Below, in pieces: positions 1 to 10,845 of a stretch of DNA of 64,000 nt. The stretch lies in NCBI GenBank assembly GCA_963978545.1, contig OZ021733.1:34949424-35013423 (forward strand). Direction: 5' to 3'. Positions within the stretch are counted from its first letter, which is position 1, and each line of letters begins with the position of its first letter. The notes below the pieces were generated by a model, which saw only the letters and a list, made by a program, of their open reading frames with translations, made no database searches and had not been told where the DNA came from. This DNA comes from Linyphia triangularis (taxonomy: Eukaryota > Arthropoda > Arachnida > Araneae > Linyphiidae). A program made the position numbers and the translations under genes.

Positions 1-361
1 TATGCCTACTAGAGTTGATTTTTTCCAGGGCCGTACCAAGGATTTTTTTTTTTTTTCGGGAGGAATACGCGCACCCATATTCCGAAACTATTTGTAATAA
101 TGATTTATAAAATAATTGTTGATAATACTCTTAGATTAAACACCCTTATTTAACTAATTCAATAAATATTAACTTATTAATTATACAGTGCTATTGATCT
201 ACGTTTTTCTTAGTAGATAGAAAAAATCTAAATTTTATGAACTTTCATTTAAAGTATTGTAAATATTTTTTTCCCGAGGTATTTATAAGTATTTTTAAGG
301 TTTCTTTTCTGAGGAATATTTAAGTATTTTAGAGGTATTCTATTAAGAGGAAGGGGGGGGG

Positions 362-1180
362 GTCCTAGTAAAGATCATTCCCTCTACTCACTATGTTGCA
401 ATCACCGGGCCGGTCAGAGTTTGGAAAAATGTGCCAGTCTTCTTCGGAAGATTTTTTTAAGTTTTTAAATTTGTTTTCAATATAACTAAGTGTTTTACTT
501 AACATTTAAGGTTAAGTATATATTATTATTCCAGCTATCATTTTTTAATAAACGTGATAGTTATATAAGGATGGATGGATATTCAATATTTTACAGTTTA
601 TTTATTTTTTATTATTATCTTTCCATCAACTACCATTTGTTTATGGAAACCAAGTTCACTCAAAAGGGATATAAATAGTAGAGAAAAGAGAACAATTTTT
701 ATAATAATTTATAATAATTATTATTAAAATTTGATCAATAATAATATTGAAAATTTGGGTCGGCATAAATCTAAAATCACCAGGCCGATTTTATGTCCCA
801 GTACGCCCCTGCTTCTAACCCAGTGCATTTAGAAACTCTTTGTAATGAAACATTGAGATTTAGTGAGAAGGTACGAAAATTATCACTTAATGAAATGACA
901 TAAATTGTTTTCATTTAATGCCTATCTATTATAAATTAAAATTAAAATAGCAAAAGACAAAACCAGGTGGAGTTGCTGTATATGTATTGCCGTAAGGATT
1001 TCAAATATAAGATAAAATATATTAGACGCTAGTTTCGAGTTTTTAATTTATGTCACTTCATTAAGTGATCATTTTCGTACCAACTCTCAAATTTTCAAGG
1101 TTTTATAGAAAAAAGTATCTTAGTACACCAAGCTAGAAGGTTATAACATAGCGAGAATAGGGAATGATCCTTACTAGGAC
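362..1180. mobile_element. Inverted-repeat (TIR) element, about 819 bp, non-coding
   Basis: The left end starts GTCCTAGTAAAGATCATTCC and the right end is its near-perfect reverse complement (TTACTAGGAC at 1171-1180); the arms match over about 36 bp. Outside the arms, TTAAGAGGAAG (left, before a run of ten G at 353-362) is mirrored by CTTCCTCTTAA at 1179-1189, so the true terminus may lie further out. No ORF of note is inside. The family is not recognised. An inner inverted repeat (869-905/1048-1083) suggests a second element nested within. Confidence 0.6.
869..1083. repeat. Inner 37-bp inverted repeat (nested MITE or foldback)
   Basis: GGTACGAAAATTATCACTTA at 876 onward is mirrored around 1048-1083 with about three mismatches over 37 bp, separated by about 140 bp. 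The match weakens outwards (TTTAGTGAG against CTCTCAAA), which suggests a terminal inverted repeat of about 46 bp. It lies wholly inside the larger inverted repeat 362-1180. Nothing coding is visible. Confidence 0.6.
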
Positions 1181-1672
1181 TTCCTCTTAAGGTATATTTA
1201 CCTACAAATAGAGCAGAAAAAATCTCATATGTAGGTTTTCCATAATACATTCGTCCCAAGATTATTTTTTTTATTGCTACATAGATATGTTTAAAGTTTC
1301 TTTTCAGAGCTATTTATAGGTATTTTAGAGGTGTACGATTAATTCCTACCTGCTTAATGCAGTAAAAAACCTCATACAGTTTTCCGCAATACCTCTGTCC
1401 CAAGGTTTTTTACTTGTATTTTCGAAAATTACCTTTAAGAAGGGTTGGCATGTTTTAAATCAAGTTTTTTTTAAAGAATTAAAATTGCATTTTTTTTTAT
1501 AATTACTTTTTAAATTATTTGTAAATAACTTCTACTTTTAACCAAAAGTTTTCCATTCCAAAGATATGTTTTTCAAAAAGAATTTATGGAAAATGTAACA
1601 GTTATAGAATTAAGGTGAATGCAGGAAAAAAAAAGTGATATTGTATTGAAGGAAGTTTAAGTAACTCTTACT
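1181..1672. other. Non-genic AT-rich stretch
   Basis: I see no gene. A segment at about 1296-1340 (TTTCTTTTCAGAGCTATTTA and on to TATTTTAGAGGT) resembles 300-335 in the same direction, so it probably belongs to the repeat complex on the left. Confidence 0.5.
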
Positions 1673-2411
1673 GAAAAAGCAACTTCAGCGAATTTTGAGA
1701 GAATTTTTTTCTTCTTTTGGAGCTGTACAATTGTTTCATAACAGACTGGGTTTAGAAAAAGAAGCTAACTGGTTTTTTGGTTCAAAATGTTAAATCCTAA
1801 ATTTGGGGAATTTTTTAATGGGAATAAAGAATCTAGTTTTCTATCATTTTTAAGAAAATCAGTAAATGAAATACCTACATTCTTGATGTTTTTGTGAATG
1901 AAAAATTATACGAATACTATATAGATAGAAAAAGTTATAATTTATTTTAAAATAAATCTTGTAATTAATGACTATTGAAAAGTAAGTTTTATATTAATCT
2001 AATTGATATGTTTATGTTTTATAATTGTTCAAAATTATTAATTTAATTTAAATTATAGGCTGCATTTTAAATTTGTTTATAACATAGAGGTTTTGTGTTT
2101 TAACAACTTATTTCTAAACCTTAAAAATATATTTTTGAACAATTTATCACCATATACTGATGAATGTAAGAGCAATAGTCCATGTATTATGTAGTAAACA
2201 TATACCATTGTATTAAAATGTATACATTGAATTTTAAAAATAGTATTTCTAAATAAAATATATGATTTGAATGGCCACATAAGTAGCAACAATTGTTTAT
2301 TTACTTGGTTTAAATTATTTTCATAAAGAATATCAATTGTTATTTGAACATTGATTATTCTAGTTAATATCAGATTTTATTTATAAATATGTGTACATGT
2401 AATTAGAAAAG

Positions 2412-2450
<39 letters not shown>

Positions 2451-2502
2451 TTTTATACCAAAAAAAAGGGACTTTTCCCCAACCCTGCCTTTAAGTGAAC
2501 GT
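1673..2502. repeat. Dispersed repeat family R1, full-length reference copy
   Basis: Two other segments align with this stretch in the same orientation: 23752-24367 matches its first about 620 bp and 28891-29085 its last about 190 bp. Shared landmarks are ATTATACGAATACTAT, AACAACTTATTTCTAAA, TATTATGTAGTAAACA, and, in the last part, TTTTATTTATA. A poly-A run of about 34 bases (2415-2449) interrupts the 3' part. No ORF is conserved between copies, so this is a non-coding or decayed transposable element of unknown class. Confidence 0.7.
2415..2449. repeat. Poly-A tract, about 34 nt
   Basis: A homopolymer A run inside the R1 repeat. The homologous position in the 29-kb copy has only a short A-rich stretch, so the run expanded in this copy. 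Confidence 0.9.
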
Positions 2503-2984
2503 AAGTTTTTTTCCTGGGATTTTTTTTTATAGAAACCTTAAAAGGTTTCTTTAGAAATCCAACAAGAGAATATTTTTACATTTTAAAACTGCTGAGCCAG
2601 TCATTTTTGAACATTTATTGAAATTTTTAAATCATTGAAATATAAATTTAGAACCAAATAAATCATCTTGCTTTATATATCGTATTTTTTTTAAAAAGAT
2701 GTACAACGTACACATTTTATGTTTCTTTCCCTTTGAAGTTTAAGTAAAAAAAAGTGACAGAATTTTAAAAACTACATATTTACTATTCTCAATATCTGTT
2801 CTAAAATTTCTATTATAACTTTATTTGAGCAAAACAAAACTTTTAATAATTTATACAGAGTAAATGCATTTTCTGAACAAGAATTTCTGTAAGGAGACCA
2901 TTTATGTAAAGTTCCCACAGCAAATGTCTGAACGTGTACAAGTTATGTCACTGGCACAAGTGTGGAGTACTGTATGTGAAAACT

Positions 2985-3074
2985 GTATGTTGGCTTGTCA
3001 AATGACGAATGTTTCGGCGCATTATAGCCCTCGTGTTGCTGACGGCGTCAGATAATCTGAAAACAACCAACCAA
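2985..3074 (+). repeat. SINE tail (same family as 33822-33995)
   Basis: The sequence from GACGAATGTTTC to GAAAACAACCAACCAAC is nearly identical to the 3' half of the SINE at 33.9 kb, including CCTCGTGTTGCTGACGGCG. It ends in the simple repeat (CCAA)n. No tRNA-like head with A and B boxes can be seen upstream, so this is a 5'-truncated copy or one whose head has decayed. An apparent 63-codon ORF across it is a chance frame. Confidence 0.75.
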
Positions 3075-3316
3075 CAACTTACTTGAAAGCAGCTTCACAG
3101 CATAACGAATAACATATCAATTTGCTTTTGTACGATTTAAATTTTGTTTGTAAAGTAAGGTTTTTTTTAATAAAATATTAAATTTTCTCTCTTAGGCAAT
3201 TTAAAAATTTCTATTTCCTTTCTGAATAAAGAAATCAAATCTAGCAATCAAAATCTTCACTCTAGTTTAGTGGTATTATTTCTTTATGCTTGGCATATTT
3301 TAATTTTTTTCCTGAA

Positions 3317-3330
<14 letters not shown>

Positions 3331-3347
<17 letters not shown>

Positions 3348-3623
3348 AGCTGCAAGAAGGAATCAGTTTTATCTTTTTTGACGACATCGGGTCTATAAGG
3401 GTAAAAAATGAATCAAGTATCTGTTAGCATAGTTACAATTTGAAACCTTGGGTTGGGAAATAAAACGGGACGGGAGGGTCTGAATCATTGGATAGTAGTA
3501 TAATCTTTATTGTGAAATTATTTCCGATGCTATTTAAATTCCTAGACAGGTATTGCTTTTGGAAATAATTGAGATTCTGAATTCTATTTGAGAATTAAAT
3601 TGAGCAATTTGTAGAAGGACAAA

Positions 3624-3666
<43 letters not shown>
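3331..3666. repeat. Two poly-T tracts
   Basis: T runs of about 17 nt (3331-3347) and about 40 nt (3627-3666). They could be poly-A tails of minus-strand retroposons, but I see no recognisable body on their right sides. The sequence between them holds no gene. Confidence 0.8.
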
Positions 3667-3667
<1 letters not shown>

Positions 3668-5220
3668 TATATGCATGTTTCTTTAATTGGAGAAAAATAA
3701 ACATTCATTTTTTTAAAATATTTTACCAGAGTGCAGTTGCAACATAAAAGTTTGAGAACTCATATTTAATTATAGGATTTATCGTGGATGTGTTTTATTA
3801 ATGTATAAAAGAGAGTAACAGTGAATGTAAAAAATTGCTTTTATAAAAATAGTCTTCACCACGGATTTAATTGGGAGATTACCTGGATTATCCGATTCGG
3901 ACTCTCCAACATTTGCTCTACTTTGACACACTTCAGAGTTATTTTTCTTTAGTTTAACTTCTCCATAACAAATATATTGCTGGAAATTTTAAAAGACCAA
4001 GAAGGCGAGAAATAATTATTTCTGAAGACCGAGGTAAGCTTTGAGTTTGATATTTCTGAAATAAAAAGTTTGTAATTTTCAATGCTTGCCCATGCAAATA
4101 TTTGCAAATGTTTGCTGTTTGCAGAACTAAAAATTGTTATTCTATAATGACATCCAAATTACTCTTTAGATGTAATAATTTGTATTCAGTATATGAACTA
4201 ATAGCAATAAATTCATTCTGTAAATTTAAGTTTTAAAAATTTTAATTGTTAGTTTTAATTAGAAAGGTTTATATTTTAAACAATTCTTCTTTTGATTAAA
4301 ATGCTAAATTTATTAATCGATATTTTTTTTTTTTTTTTCCCATATCAAATGAATATAAGATCGATGAAAAGTTATCTTGCATCCAGTAGAATGGATCTGC
4401 ACTCCCCTGAAAATAATCCCGTTGGCTCTTATGAACTTTTGCCTGTAATTAATTGCATTTTAAGTTTAACTATTCGTGTAAAATGTACCGCTTCTCAGAG
4501 TAAATTTTTTATGATTCACTTCAAATAGTAATTTTATACCCTATTTTTTTAATTTTTAACTTCTGTCAAGTAACTTTGAAAATGTACCTAGTACTGACTT
4601 ACTATTACGTAATTAAATCTAAAACAATGCTAGCTGTATATGAGTGCTAAAATATGCTATAAAAGTTATGAAGTGCTCAAGTTTGCGACATTCAGTTTAT
4701 AAAAAAGCTAATTTTGTTGCAATGGGAACAACTTACTTTTTATGTTTACAACTTGCTAACAGTTAAAAAAAAACTGCTAATTTTATTTTTCTTCATTTTT
4801 CTAGGCTCACCGTATATTAAAAATAAAATGCACTAAGCCTAGGCCAAAGAAGATTTTTAAAAATAAATGTTGCAACCTGCTAACTCGTATAGAACTGTTA
4901 ACACAAAAAATAAGTTGCTCACGATCTTTATTGTGTTTGAAAAATGAAGCCAATCTTTCTTGCTGTAATATAAGACTTAACAAGAGCAAGTAACCAACAA
5001 GCATGGACAGATGGAGGATTGCAGCTTTGTCCAAGAAATCCTATTTGTGAGTTTATATCACACAACTCTCCAGATTTGCTGGATATTACAAACTCTATAT
5101 CCCTACTGTGTGACACATTCCACACACACACACACATAACTTAAGTTTTTTTCTTTTCCAAATTTAATTTACTCTTAGAATGAAATGCATTTGTACTATA
5201 ATTTTACATAAATGATGTTA
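3667..5220. other. Non-genic stretch with weak exon-like signals
   Basis: No gene is recognised. Two weak signals are recorded: a donor-like GAG|GTAAGC near 4031, and an open stretch at about 4350-4441 between an AG and a GTAATT (reading MKSYLASSRMDLHSPENN and on). They could be a small first exon and second exon of a gene running right, or chance. A (CA)n run lies at about 5121-5136. Confidence 0.3.
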
Positions 5221-5289
5221 TCTTCTGTGGAGGGGACACAGGAGATATTCAGTATTGTGAAGTGGAAGTTTCTTAATCTCAAAAATTGG

Positions 5290-5510
5290 ATCTTTCTTTA
5301 AGGTTGAGAAATAGACGCAAAACGTCAAGAGCTGACAAGTGCCTTCAGGTTTTTGAAGCTAATTGTGGAAAAATTCGACAGAAGTTGATGAAACGACATT
5401 TCATGAAGTTGATGGCAAAGATAACGAACAAACTTCTTATTACGAGCTATCCAAATTAAGACTCGAACTTAGCACTTTAGTGGAATAGGCCGAATTGAAA
5501 AAAGAATACA
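5290..5510 (+). pseudogene. Possible decayed coding segment, unidentified
   Basis: Two adjacent frames give protein-like residue usage: first a run reading AKRQELTSAFRFLKLIVEKF at about 5313-5375, closed by stops, then, after a frame change near 5380, a run reading EVDGKDNEQTSYYELSKLRL that continues to a TAG near 5486. The composition (charged, Leu-rich, few low-complexity codons) differs from the AT-rich noise around it. I do not recognise the family. A decayed transposase or host exon relic is possible; coincidence is not excluded. Confidence 0.25.
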
Positions 5511-5969
5511 TTGCCTTTATCTGTCTACTATAATTTCATAATAGTCCCAGCCCGATGGCACTGTACCATTTAACTATTTAGGGCCCTAAGGGCTAGAATT
5601 CAAATATGTAAATTGGATTGGCACATTAAAAACAATTGAGACAAAATAAACAGGGACGGAACTGGATGGACAATTTATTGCCTCTTGTAGTGATGATCTC
5701 TCATTTTTTTTAATTAAGTAATTTCTTTTATATACTCAGTATAGAAAATTTGGTACTCTAATGAACTTTATGTTTGAGAATATGTATTATTTATTATAGT
5801 ATTGATTGATCTGAAATATTATTTTTGCATGGTGGAGGATAGTGACACGTGAAATGTAACAGGTATAAAAGAGTTCTGATAAAAGGCCATTCTACCTTTA
5901 ATATTTTTAAGCAGTTTGAAATAAATGCAAAAAAACAAAAGAAACATTGAGGGTATATGTATGGATTAA

Positions 5970-6135
5970 CAGGGTTTTTACGGTCCTTGAAAGTCCTTAA
6001 GACTTCCTTATTTTTACTTTGTCTCCAAGGGCCCTTGAAAAGTACTTGAAAACTCTATTTTTAACCTAAAGGTCCTTGGAAGTTTTTTAATTTTTGAGGG
6101 CTCTTAAAAAGTTCTTGAAAATAACGGTCATTTAT
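5970..6135 (+). mobile_element. hAT-like element end (CAGGGTTTTTACGGTCC), single end
   Basis: The segment begins CAGGGTTTTTACGGTCCTTG and carries a series of short degenerate repeats of TCCTTGAAA (CCCTTGAAAAG, TACTTGAAAA, GGTCCTTGGAAG, GTTCTTGAAAA). A CAGGGTTT start with subterminal CCTTGAAA repeats is a style I associate with hAT elements. The matching right end was not found, so this is a truncated copy. Confidence 0.5.
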
Positions 6136-6299
6136 TATTTCTTTTTTTTTTTTCTTTGTGTATTTCAGAAACTTCCCTAGAAAAAAAAATACTGATCTCC
6201 TTATAAAAAAATAAAAAAAAATTCATATTTTATTTCTCTTTCCGTAGTTGAAAAGTATTTATAATAAATAATGTAATTCTGAATTGTAAGGATCATCAT

Positions 6300-6364
6300 A
6301 GAAATATTGGCGCAGCATGGTCCTAGTGAAGCCCTTGCGTCATAAAACCCCAACCAACCAACCA
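6300..6364 (+). repeat. SINE-like tail ending in (CCAA)n
   Basis: GCGCAGCATGGTCCTAGTGA and then GCGTCATAAAACCCCAACCAACCAACCA has the same layout as the SINE tails at 3.0 and 33.9 kb (GCAT..., CCT.GTG, GCGTCA..., AAC CAACCAACC) but differs in sequence. It is probably a related subfamily. Confidence 0.5.
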
Positions 6365-6726
6365 TCAGAGTAATAAATTATTCATGATGAAATGAAGCAT
6401 ATATTAAAATAATTTTCCTGGGCATGTTTACTTTGAATATTAAAATGATTAAAATGTATAAGCCTTCTGCCCTCTTAAAGGATTTCATGTCTGGTAAGTG
6501 AAGATCACCGTTGTCAATTGAAATTTCGATTTGTTGAAACTTTTTTTCTTGTTGCAACCGCGTACAGTATTCATGACTTGAAGTGAGAAGCGGTGCATAG
6601 ATGGCTCTGTAAACCAGACGAGACCACAGAGACTTTTCGCAACTTCCGGTTGTTGTTTGATCTCCGTGTTTGTGCATACAAATTCTCAGTCTTAGTATTT
6701 ATCCATAGTTATAAATTTTAATCATA

Positions 6727-6858
6727 ATGAATAAAGTGTATTCAAGAAGGAAGTACGGGTGATGTTGCTTCGTTCCGCAATGTGGTATGAAAACTGGAAC
6801 AAATAATGTTTCGCAGATTAAAAGCCACAGATTTCTGAAAGATGAGGACGATTTTTAA
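6727..6858 (+). pseudogene. THAP-domain N-terminal relic
   Basis: From ATG at 6727 the frame reads MNKVYSRRKYG, a TGA stop, then CCFVPQCGMKTGTNN and about 20 more residues to TAA at 6856. The C-x4-C spacing in a VPxC context matches the first two zinc ligands of THAP domains (consensus C-x2-4-C, then a distant C-x2-H). THAP domains bind DNA and occur in P-element-type transposases and related proteins. The downstream C-x2-H is not seen and the TGA breaks the frame, so this is a dead fragment. Two other THAP relics occur at 8.7 and 30.2 kb. Confidence 0.55.
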
Positions 6859-7129
6859 TAGGGCTACATCTCTAAAATTTTCAACATAAGTAGTTTTGGT
6901 CTTCTAATTGGACTTTAGAAAAACAAAATTTTTAATTTTTGGTTAGTTCGTCATTAATTATTTTTCTTAAATAATTAATATAAATTTTACAAAACAATTT
7001 CAAATAGGGATACAGCTTTGAAATTTTCAACATAAGTAGTTGTGGCCTTCTAATTGAATTTTTATAAAACAGAATTTTAATTTTTTTTTTTGTTATTAAC
7101 AAATATTTTACAAAACGATTTTTTTTTCT

Positions 7130-7471
7130 TGATAAGGGAGAGGCTTCCAATATTACGTAGCAATTAGATTTTAGTGAGTGAAGCGAGCTTATGATTACGC
7201 AGCAATGAACCTTTTTCATCGAGCAAAGCGAGCCTATGCTTGCATAGCAATGAACCTTTTAACGAGTGAAGTAAGCCTGTGTTTATGTGTCAATGAACTT
7301 TTCAGCGAACGAAGTGAGCTCGATTTTGCGTAGCGATGAACCTTCCTGCGAGCGAAGCGCCCAAAACTGGAACCTATATACGAATGACAGATTTCCGCAA
7401 TGCGAGGCCTCACAGCAAGCTAAAATATTGCACTTGTCAAAATTTCGTAGCGAAGCACGGGTATTCAACTA
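7130..7471 (+). mobile_element. Helitron-like 3' end with internal tandem repeats
   Basis: Four to five degenerate units of about 43-46 bp repeat the motif GTAGCAATGAACCTTTT plus GCGAGCGAAGCGAGC. They lead into CGTAGCGAAGCACGGG, a decayed hairpin, and then CTAGT at 7467-7471. Helitron 3' ends carry a short GC-rich hairpin followed by CTRR(T); CTAG|T fits. No Rep/helicase ORF is present, so the element would be non-autonomous. The 5' TC end was not located. Sequence immediately to the right resumes a dispersed repeat shared with 17690, which supports 7471 as an insertion boundary. Confidence 0.5.
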
Positions 7472-7479
7472 GTAGTAAA

Positions 7480-7909
7480 TATATTATTTATGTCTTAAAA
7501 TGTAAAATTATATTGCATGAGCTGAAACTTTTGAAAAACAAAATCATCTTTATTTCATCAAATTGGGTATCTAAAACAAAATTTGGTACATGTAAACGTA
7601 TCCAAACGAGACTTCTCGCCAATGTCTGGAATCATCAACAGACAGTTTGCTTTAAAAAAAACATCCATTGAATTGGATAAATCGATTCCTTAATCTATAA
7701 TAAATTTCTCTTTGTATCTCATCTGAGCTAAAAGCTCTAATTTTTTTAAATAGTTGCTGCTCATTTGAGTTTTTAAAAGCAAATCAATCCTTGAAACGAA
7801 ATGATAAATGCATTGAAACAAACGGAGAGACTCTGCCGGAAGTGAGTAACCGGAAGACGCGGGAAGTGCGCCAATCAGAGACGACTTGGGATTTGTTTCC
7901 AAACATCAA
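7480..7909. repeat. Dispersed repeat R2, copy 1 (430 bp)
   Basis: It aligns in direct orientation with 17690-18122, by eye roughly 85-90% identical. Landmarks are TATTTATGTCTTAAAATGTA at the left, CCAAACGAGACTTCT in the middle, and CGGAGAGACTCTGCCGGAAG and TTGGGATTTGTTTCCAAACA at the right. The alignment begins just after the Helitron-like end, so that element probably inserted into this repeat. No coding frame is shared. Confidence 0.75.
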
Positions 7910-7994
7910 CCTATGAATACAAAAATATAGTGCATTAGGATATTTTTCAGTAAGTACTCACTGATTTTGTATTTTTTAGTTTATAATTTTTTGC

Positions 7995-8072
7995 GCTACT
8001 AACCATATCGGGACTCTTGCTGCCAAATGCATTGCTACTAACCATATCGGGACTCTTTCCGCCAAATGCATT
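7995..8072. repeat. 39-bp unit, two tandem copies
   Basis: GCTACTAACCATATCGGGAC and 19 further bases are repeated back to back (7995-8033 and 8034-8072) with two differences (TTGCT against TTTCC). Confidence 0.9.
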
Positions 8073-8533
8073 CAAATTTACGACTTTTAATTTATTTTTA
8101 AATCCTTTATGTTAATTTCGATTTTGTGGGTTTGTGGTTACAGATTCGTTTCAAAGAAACTAAACACAGTCATTGGCCTTGCATAGAATTTCCACATCAA
8201 ATCTAGTAGTCCTCTCGAGTTGCGGCATCAAATCATGTGGTGAGTGAGAGTCACCTCTAGAGTGCAAAGGGTTAATTGTTCTCATAATATCGTAAAATGA
8301 TGTATCTATTTATTCTCTTTAAAATACTCTTAACTTTGCTGTTTTCAAACCATTAATAATGCAAAGAAAGATCCTTATAAATTCTGTTATAAAATGCTCT
8401 AATATTCATAAATTAACTATTAAATGAATTAAAAAAAGGAAGTAAAAATAAATATAATCAATTTTAATTAATGAAAATATTGCAGCATCATAAAATATAG
8501 TATGATGAATAGTTAGTTATCTTACTCAAAAAA

Positions 8534-8773
8534 TTAAAACAAGAAAATCGAAATAATATAGAAAAGACTATCTAATCCTATATTTTCAATTCTGAATAAA
8601 TTTAGATAAAAAGAATTGATTTTAGAGGATATTATTTCTTGAACAGTTTCAAAAAGCATCCGTTTATCTAAAGGAACACGTTTTAGTTCTGAATCAGCTG
8701 GGAATTCGTGAAAAGATATTTTATCGACCGTGCTATTTGACTTACATAAAGGTACAGAGCAATAGACCGGCAT
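8534..8773 (-). pseudogene. THAP-domain N-terminal fragment
   Basis: A true ATG at 8771-8773 opens a 79-codon frame beginning MPVYCSVPLCKSNSTVDKIS, followed by an HEFP segment. This is the start of a THAP zinc finger: first Cys pair with C-x4-C spacing and a Phe-His-x-Phe-Pro stretch, as in C2CH THAP domains. The second ligand pair (C-x2-H) and the AVPTIF-type end are missing, and after about residue 33 the sequence turns AT-rich and non-protein-like. It is therefore either a first exon whose partner is lost or a truncated transposon gene. It would act as a DNA-binding module if it were ever complete. Confidence 0.6.
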
Positions 8774-10160
8774 TTTGTAATGTTTTGGGAATTAATAGAG
8801 TAAATAATTACAAAAATCACTTACAAAACGGTTGCAACATCCTATTAAAACATGGGAATTCAAAGCGAAATGATTTAAAACTATCCAACTAGACTAGTGC
8901 CATCTAGTGGTAAACGGTCAAACTAAGGTGGTATTTGAAATCCTTTGATCTTTACCGCACTGTCATAGCCGCGAAGAACCAAGTTTAGCCGTGGCCGTGC
9001 TTAATTCTTCATGGTTTTTTGAAGGCCTCCAAATCTATCTCTGTTTAATTCTTTTCCTATTGGTATGTTTTATACTTATACATGGTAAATTACTCTGATA
9101 TTACACATTCTATTTAGACATTAAATACTTTTTATTTTCACGTAATTAGAGTTTAGCCCTCTTGCACAAGAAAATCTCCGAAGTTTTGATTTAAACTTGA
9201 TGAATACTTAATTATACAAAAGCAAAAGATCTCATGGGGATTAATTGGTAATAATACTTTCGACTTAATTTAATAATTCGTAAAATGCACTTAAATTTTA
9301 CAAGATTTCAAGTATTTTTGCTGGGTAAATTAGTGAGTTTATGCGTCAGTCTTATACATTGCATTGGGGGCCCCCATTTAAAGGCCAGCTTCCCTTCCCT
9401 CAAAGTCTTAATCAGACCCTGAGCTTTCCATTCTTTACTTTGCACCCTGTATTTAGTAAAAAATTTAATCTTTTTCTATCAGAAATATCTGGCTTGTTTT
9501 AAGGAAATTTTGAGTATTGAAAGAATGTAGTTGAAACTTAGGGCATTTCTTTGAAAATGCATAGTATGGAGTAATCAATGGAAAGTGGGAGGAGGGCACT
9601 GTTAAATATTCAATCTATTTTTGTGATTAATATACAAATATGATAAGAAGTACGAGTTTGGAGGATTTTTGATTACGAATGTAAATAAGTTATATTAAAT
9701 TGTAAACTGAAAATCCATCAACCTGTAACATTTAAAATAAACTACCACTAATTTAAAAAAAATATATTAAATAAATATTTTTTACTAATATAACTTTGAG
9801 TTAATAGCTCATTTTAATAAGTAAGAGGAATTGGAAATTTTCCGTTTCCTCGAAATTAAACTGATCCACATATAATATAACCATCAATTTTATCCAGTAG
9901 ATAAAACATTTTAAACTTACTGGCGCGTCAACACCCTTCCCCCACCGCCCTTCCTCCTCTCATTCACCTGCAGTAATTTTGTTTCGCAGAACACTTTCGA
10001 AAGACTTGAATGATCAGTTTGAATTGACTCTGTGTTTGTGTATGATGGCTGCAATTGATTATTCTACCCGTGCATCTACTGGTAGTGTATCTGTGCCAAA
10101 AGTAAAATCTGCTAATTTTTCATCGTTATGTGCTGTTAAGGCGACCAATTACTCACGATG
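8774..10160. other. Mostly non-genic; element scraps and a weak ORF
   Basis: GTGCCATCTAGTGGTAAACGG near 8895 is a short GC-richer element scrap. GGGGGCCCCC at about 9366 followed by TTAATCAGACCCTG to 9422 resembles a degraded right end of the hAT-type MITE at 11107-11910. At 9982 an acceptor-like TTTCGCAG precedes an open frame of about 59 codons (THLS-type residues, ending TNYSR) to 10159. It matches nothing I know, so I do not call it a gene. Confidence 0.3.
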
Positions 10161-10169
10161 ATACCTGGC

Positions 10170-10225
10170 TTACATTTATTACTGTTTAATAACTTCATTA
10201 CATTTATCGCTGTTTAATAGCTTCA
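10170..10225. repeat. 28-bp unit, two tandem copies
   Basis: TTACATTTATTACTGTTTAA plus eight bases (10170-10197) is repeated at 10198-10225 with three substitutions. Confidence 0.85.
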
Positions 10226-10845
10226 TTTCCTAAAAGTTTATTAGTAAATGAATTATATACAAATTTTCTTAATTTCTGATGATTATTTTAGAATTTATAT
10301 TGTGAATTTTGTGTTTTAATACCAAGCAAATAATATTCGGGGGTGAGGATATGTCCTCATATCCCTCCTCCTACTATGGCGGATACAGCGAGGGGGGTGG
10401 GGCGATTGCCCCCTCCGTTATTCAGAGTCGAATAGGAAAAATAAAAGTAATAAAGACCTCAAAGAATATTTTATTGAATGAAATAAACAAAAGGCTAACA
10501 CTGGTATCCAAAAGTAACACACTTTTTAAATTTATATACGTGATAAGTGAATGAACATATGAAAGATATGAATTATAAATAAAAACCAATGTACTAGATG
10601 ACTTTTATCGCTCACGTTTTAATGCGCGCTTCTCTCAGTCTATGGATTTAGTCAATCAGGATTTGACGAATCCATACTGAACATACTAAAAATTGGTGAT
10701 GAAAAGCCGAAGACAAAGCAAGATTGCACAGTGCTCTGCAAAATATTTCACACAAATTTGGTTTAATTCTTGATGATCATGGAACATGAAAGTAGAAATT
10801 TGTTTAGTACACTTCAAGGAAAATATGAAGTTTGGTATATATTTT

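Noticed and set aside
26..811. hAT-like pair CAGGGCCGTACC (26) and AGTACGCCCCTG (ending 811)
   Set aside because: The ends match only about 10 of 12 bases, the 8-bp flanks do not agree, and the interval overlaps rather than nests with the strong inverted repeat 362-1180.
2864..3055. 63-codon plus-strand ORF
   Set aside because: Its second half lies in a SINE tail and the first half has no protein-like features.
10309..10554. Gly/Ser/Tyr-rich ORF near 10.35 kb
   Set aside because: The glycine-rich part coincides with a short GC-rich palindromic block (GGATATGTCCTCATATCC and GGGGCGATTGCCCC); it looks like an element end rather than a gene.
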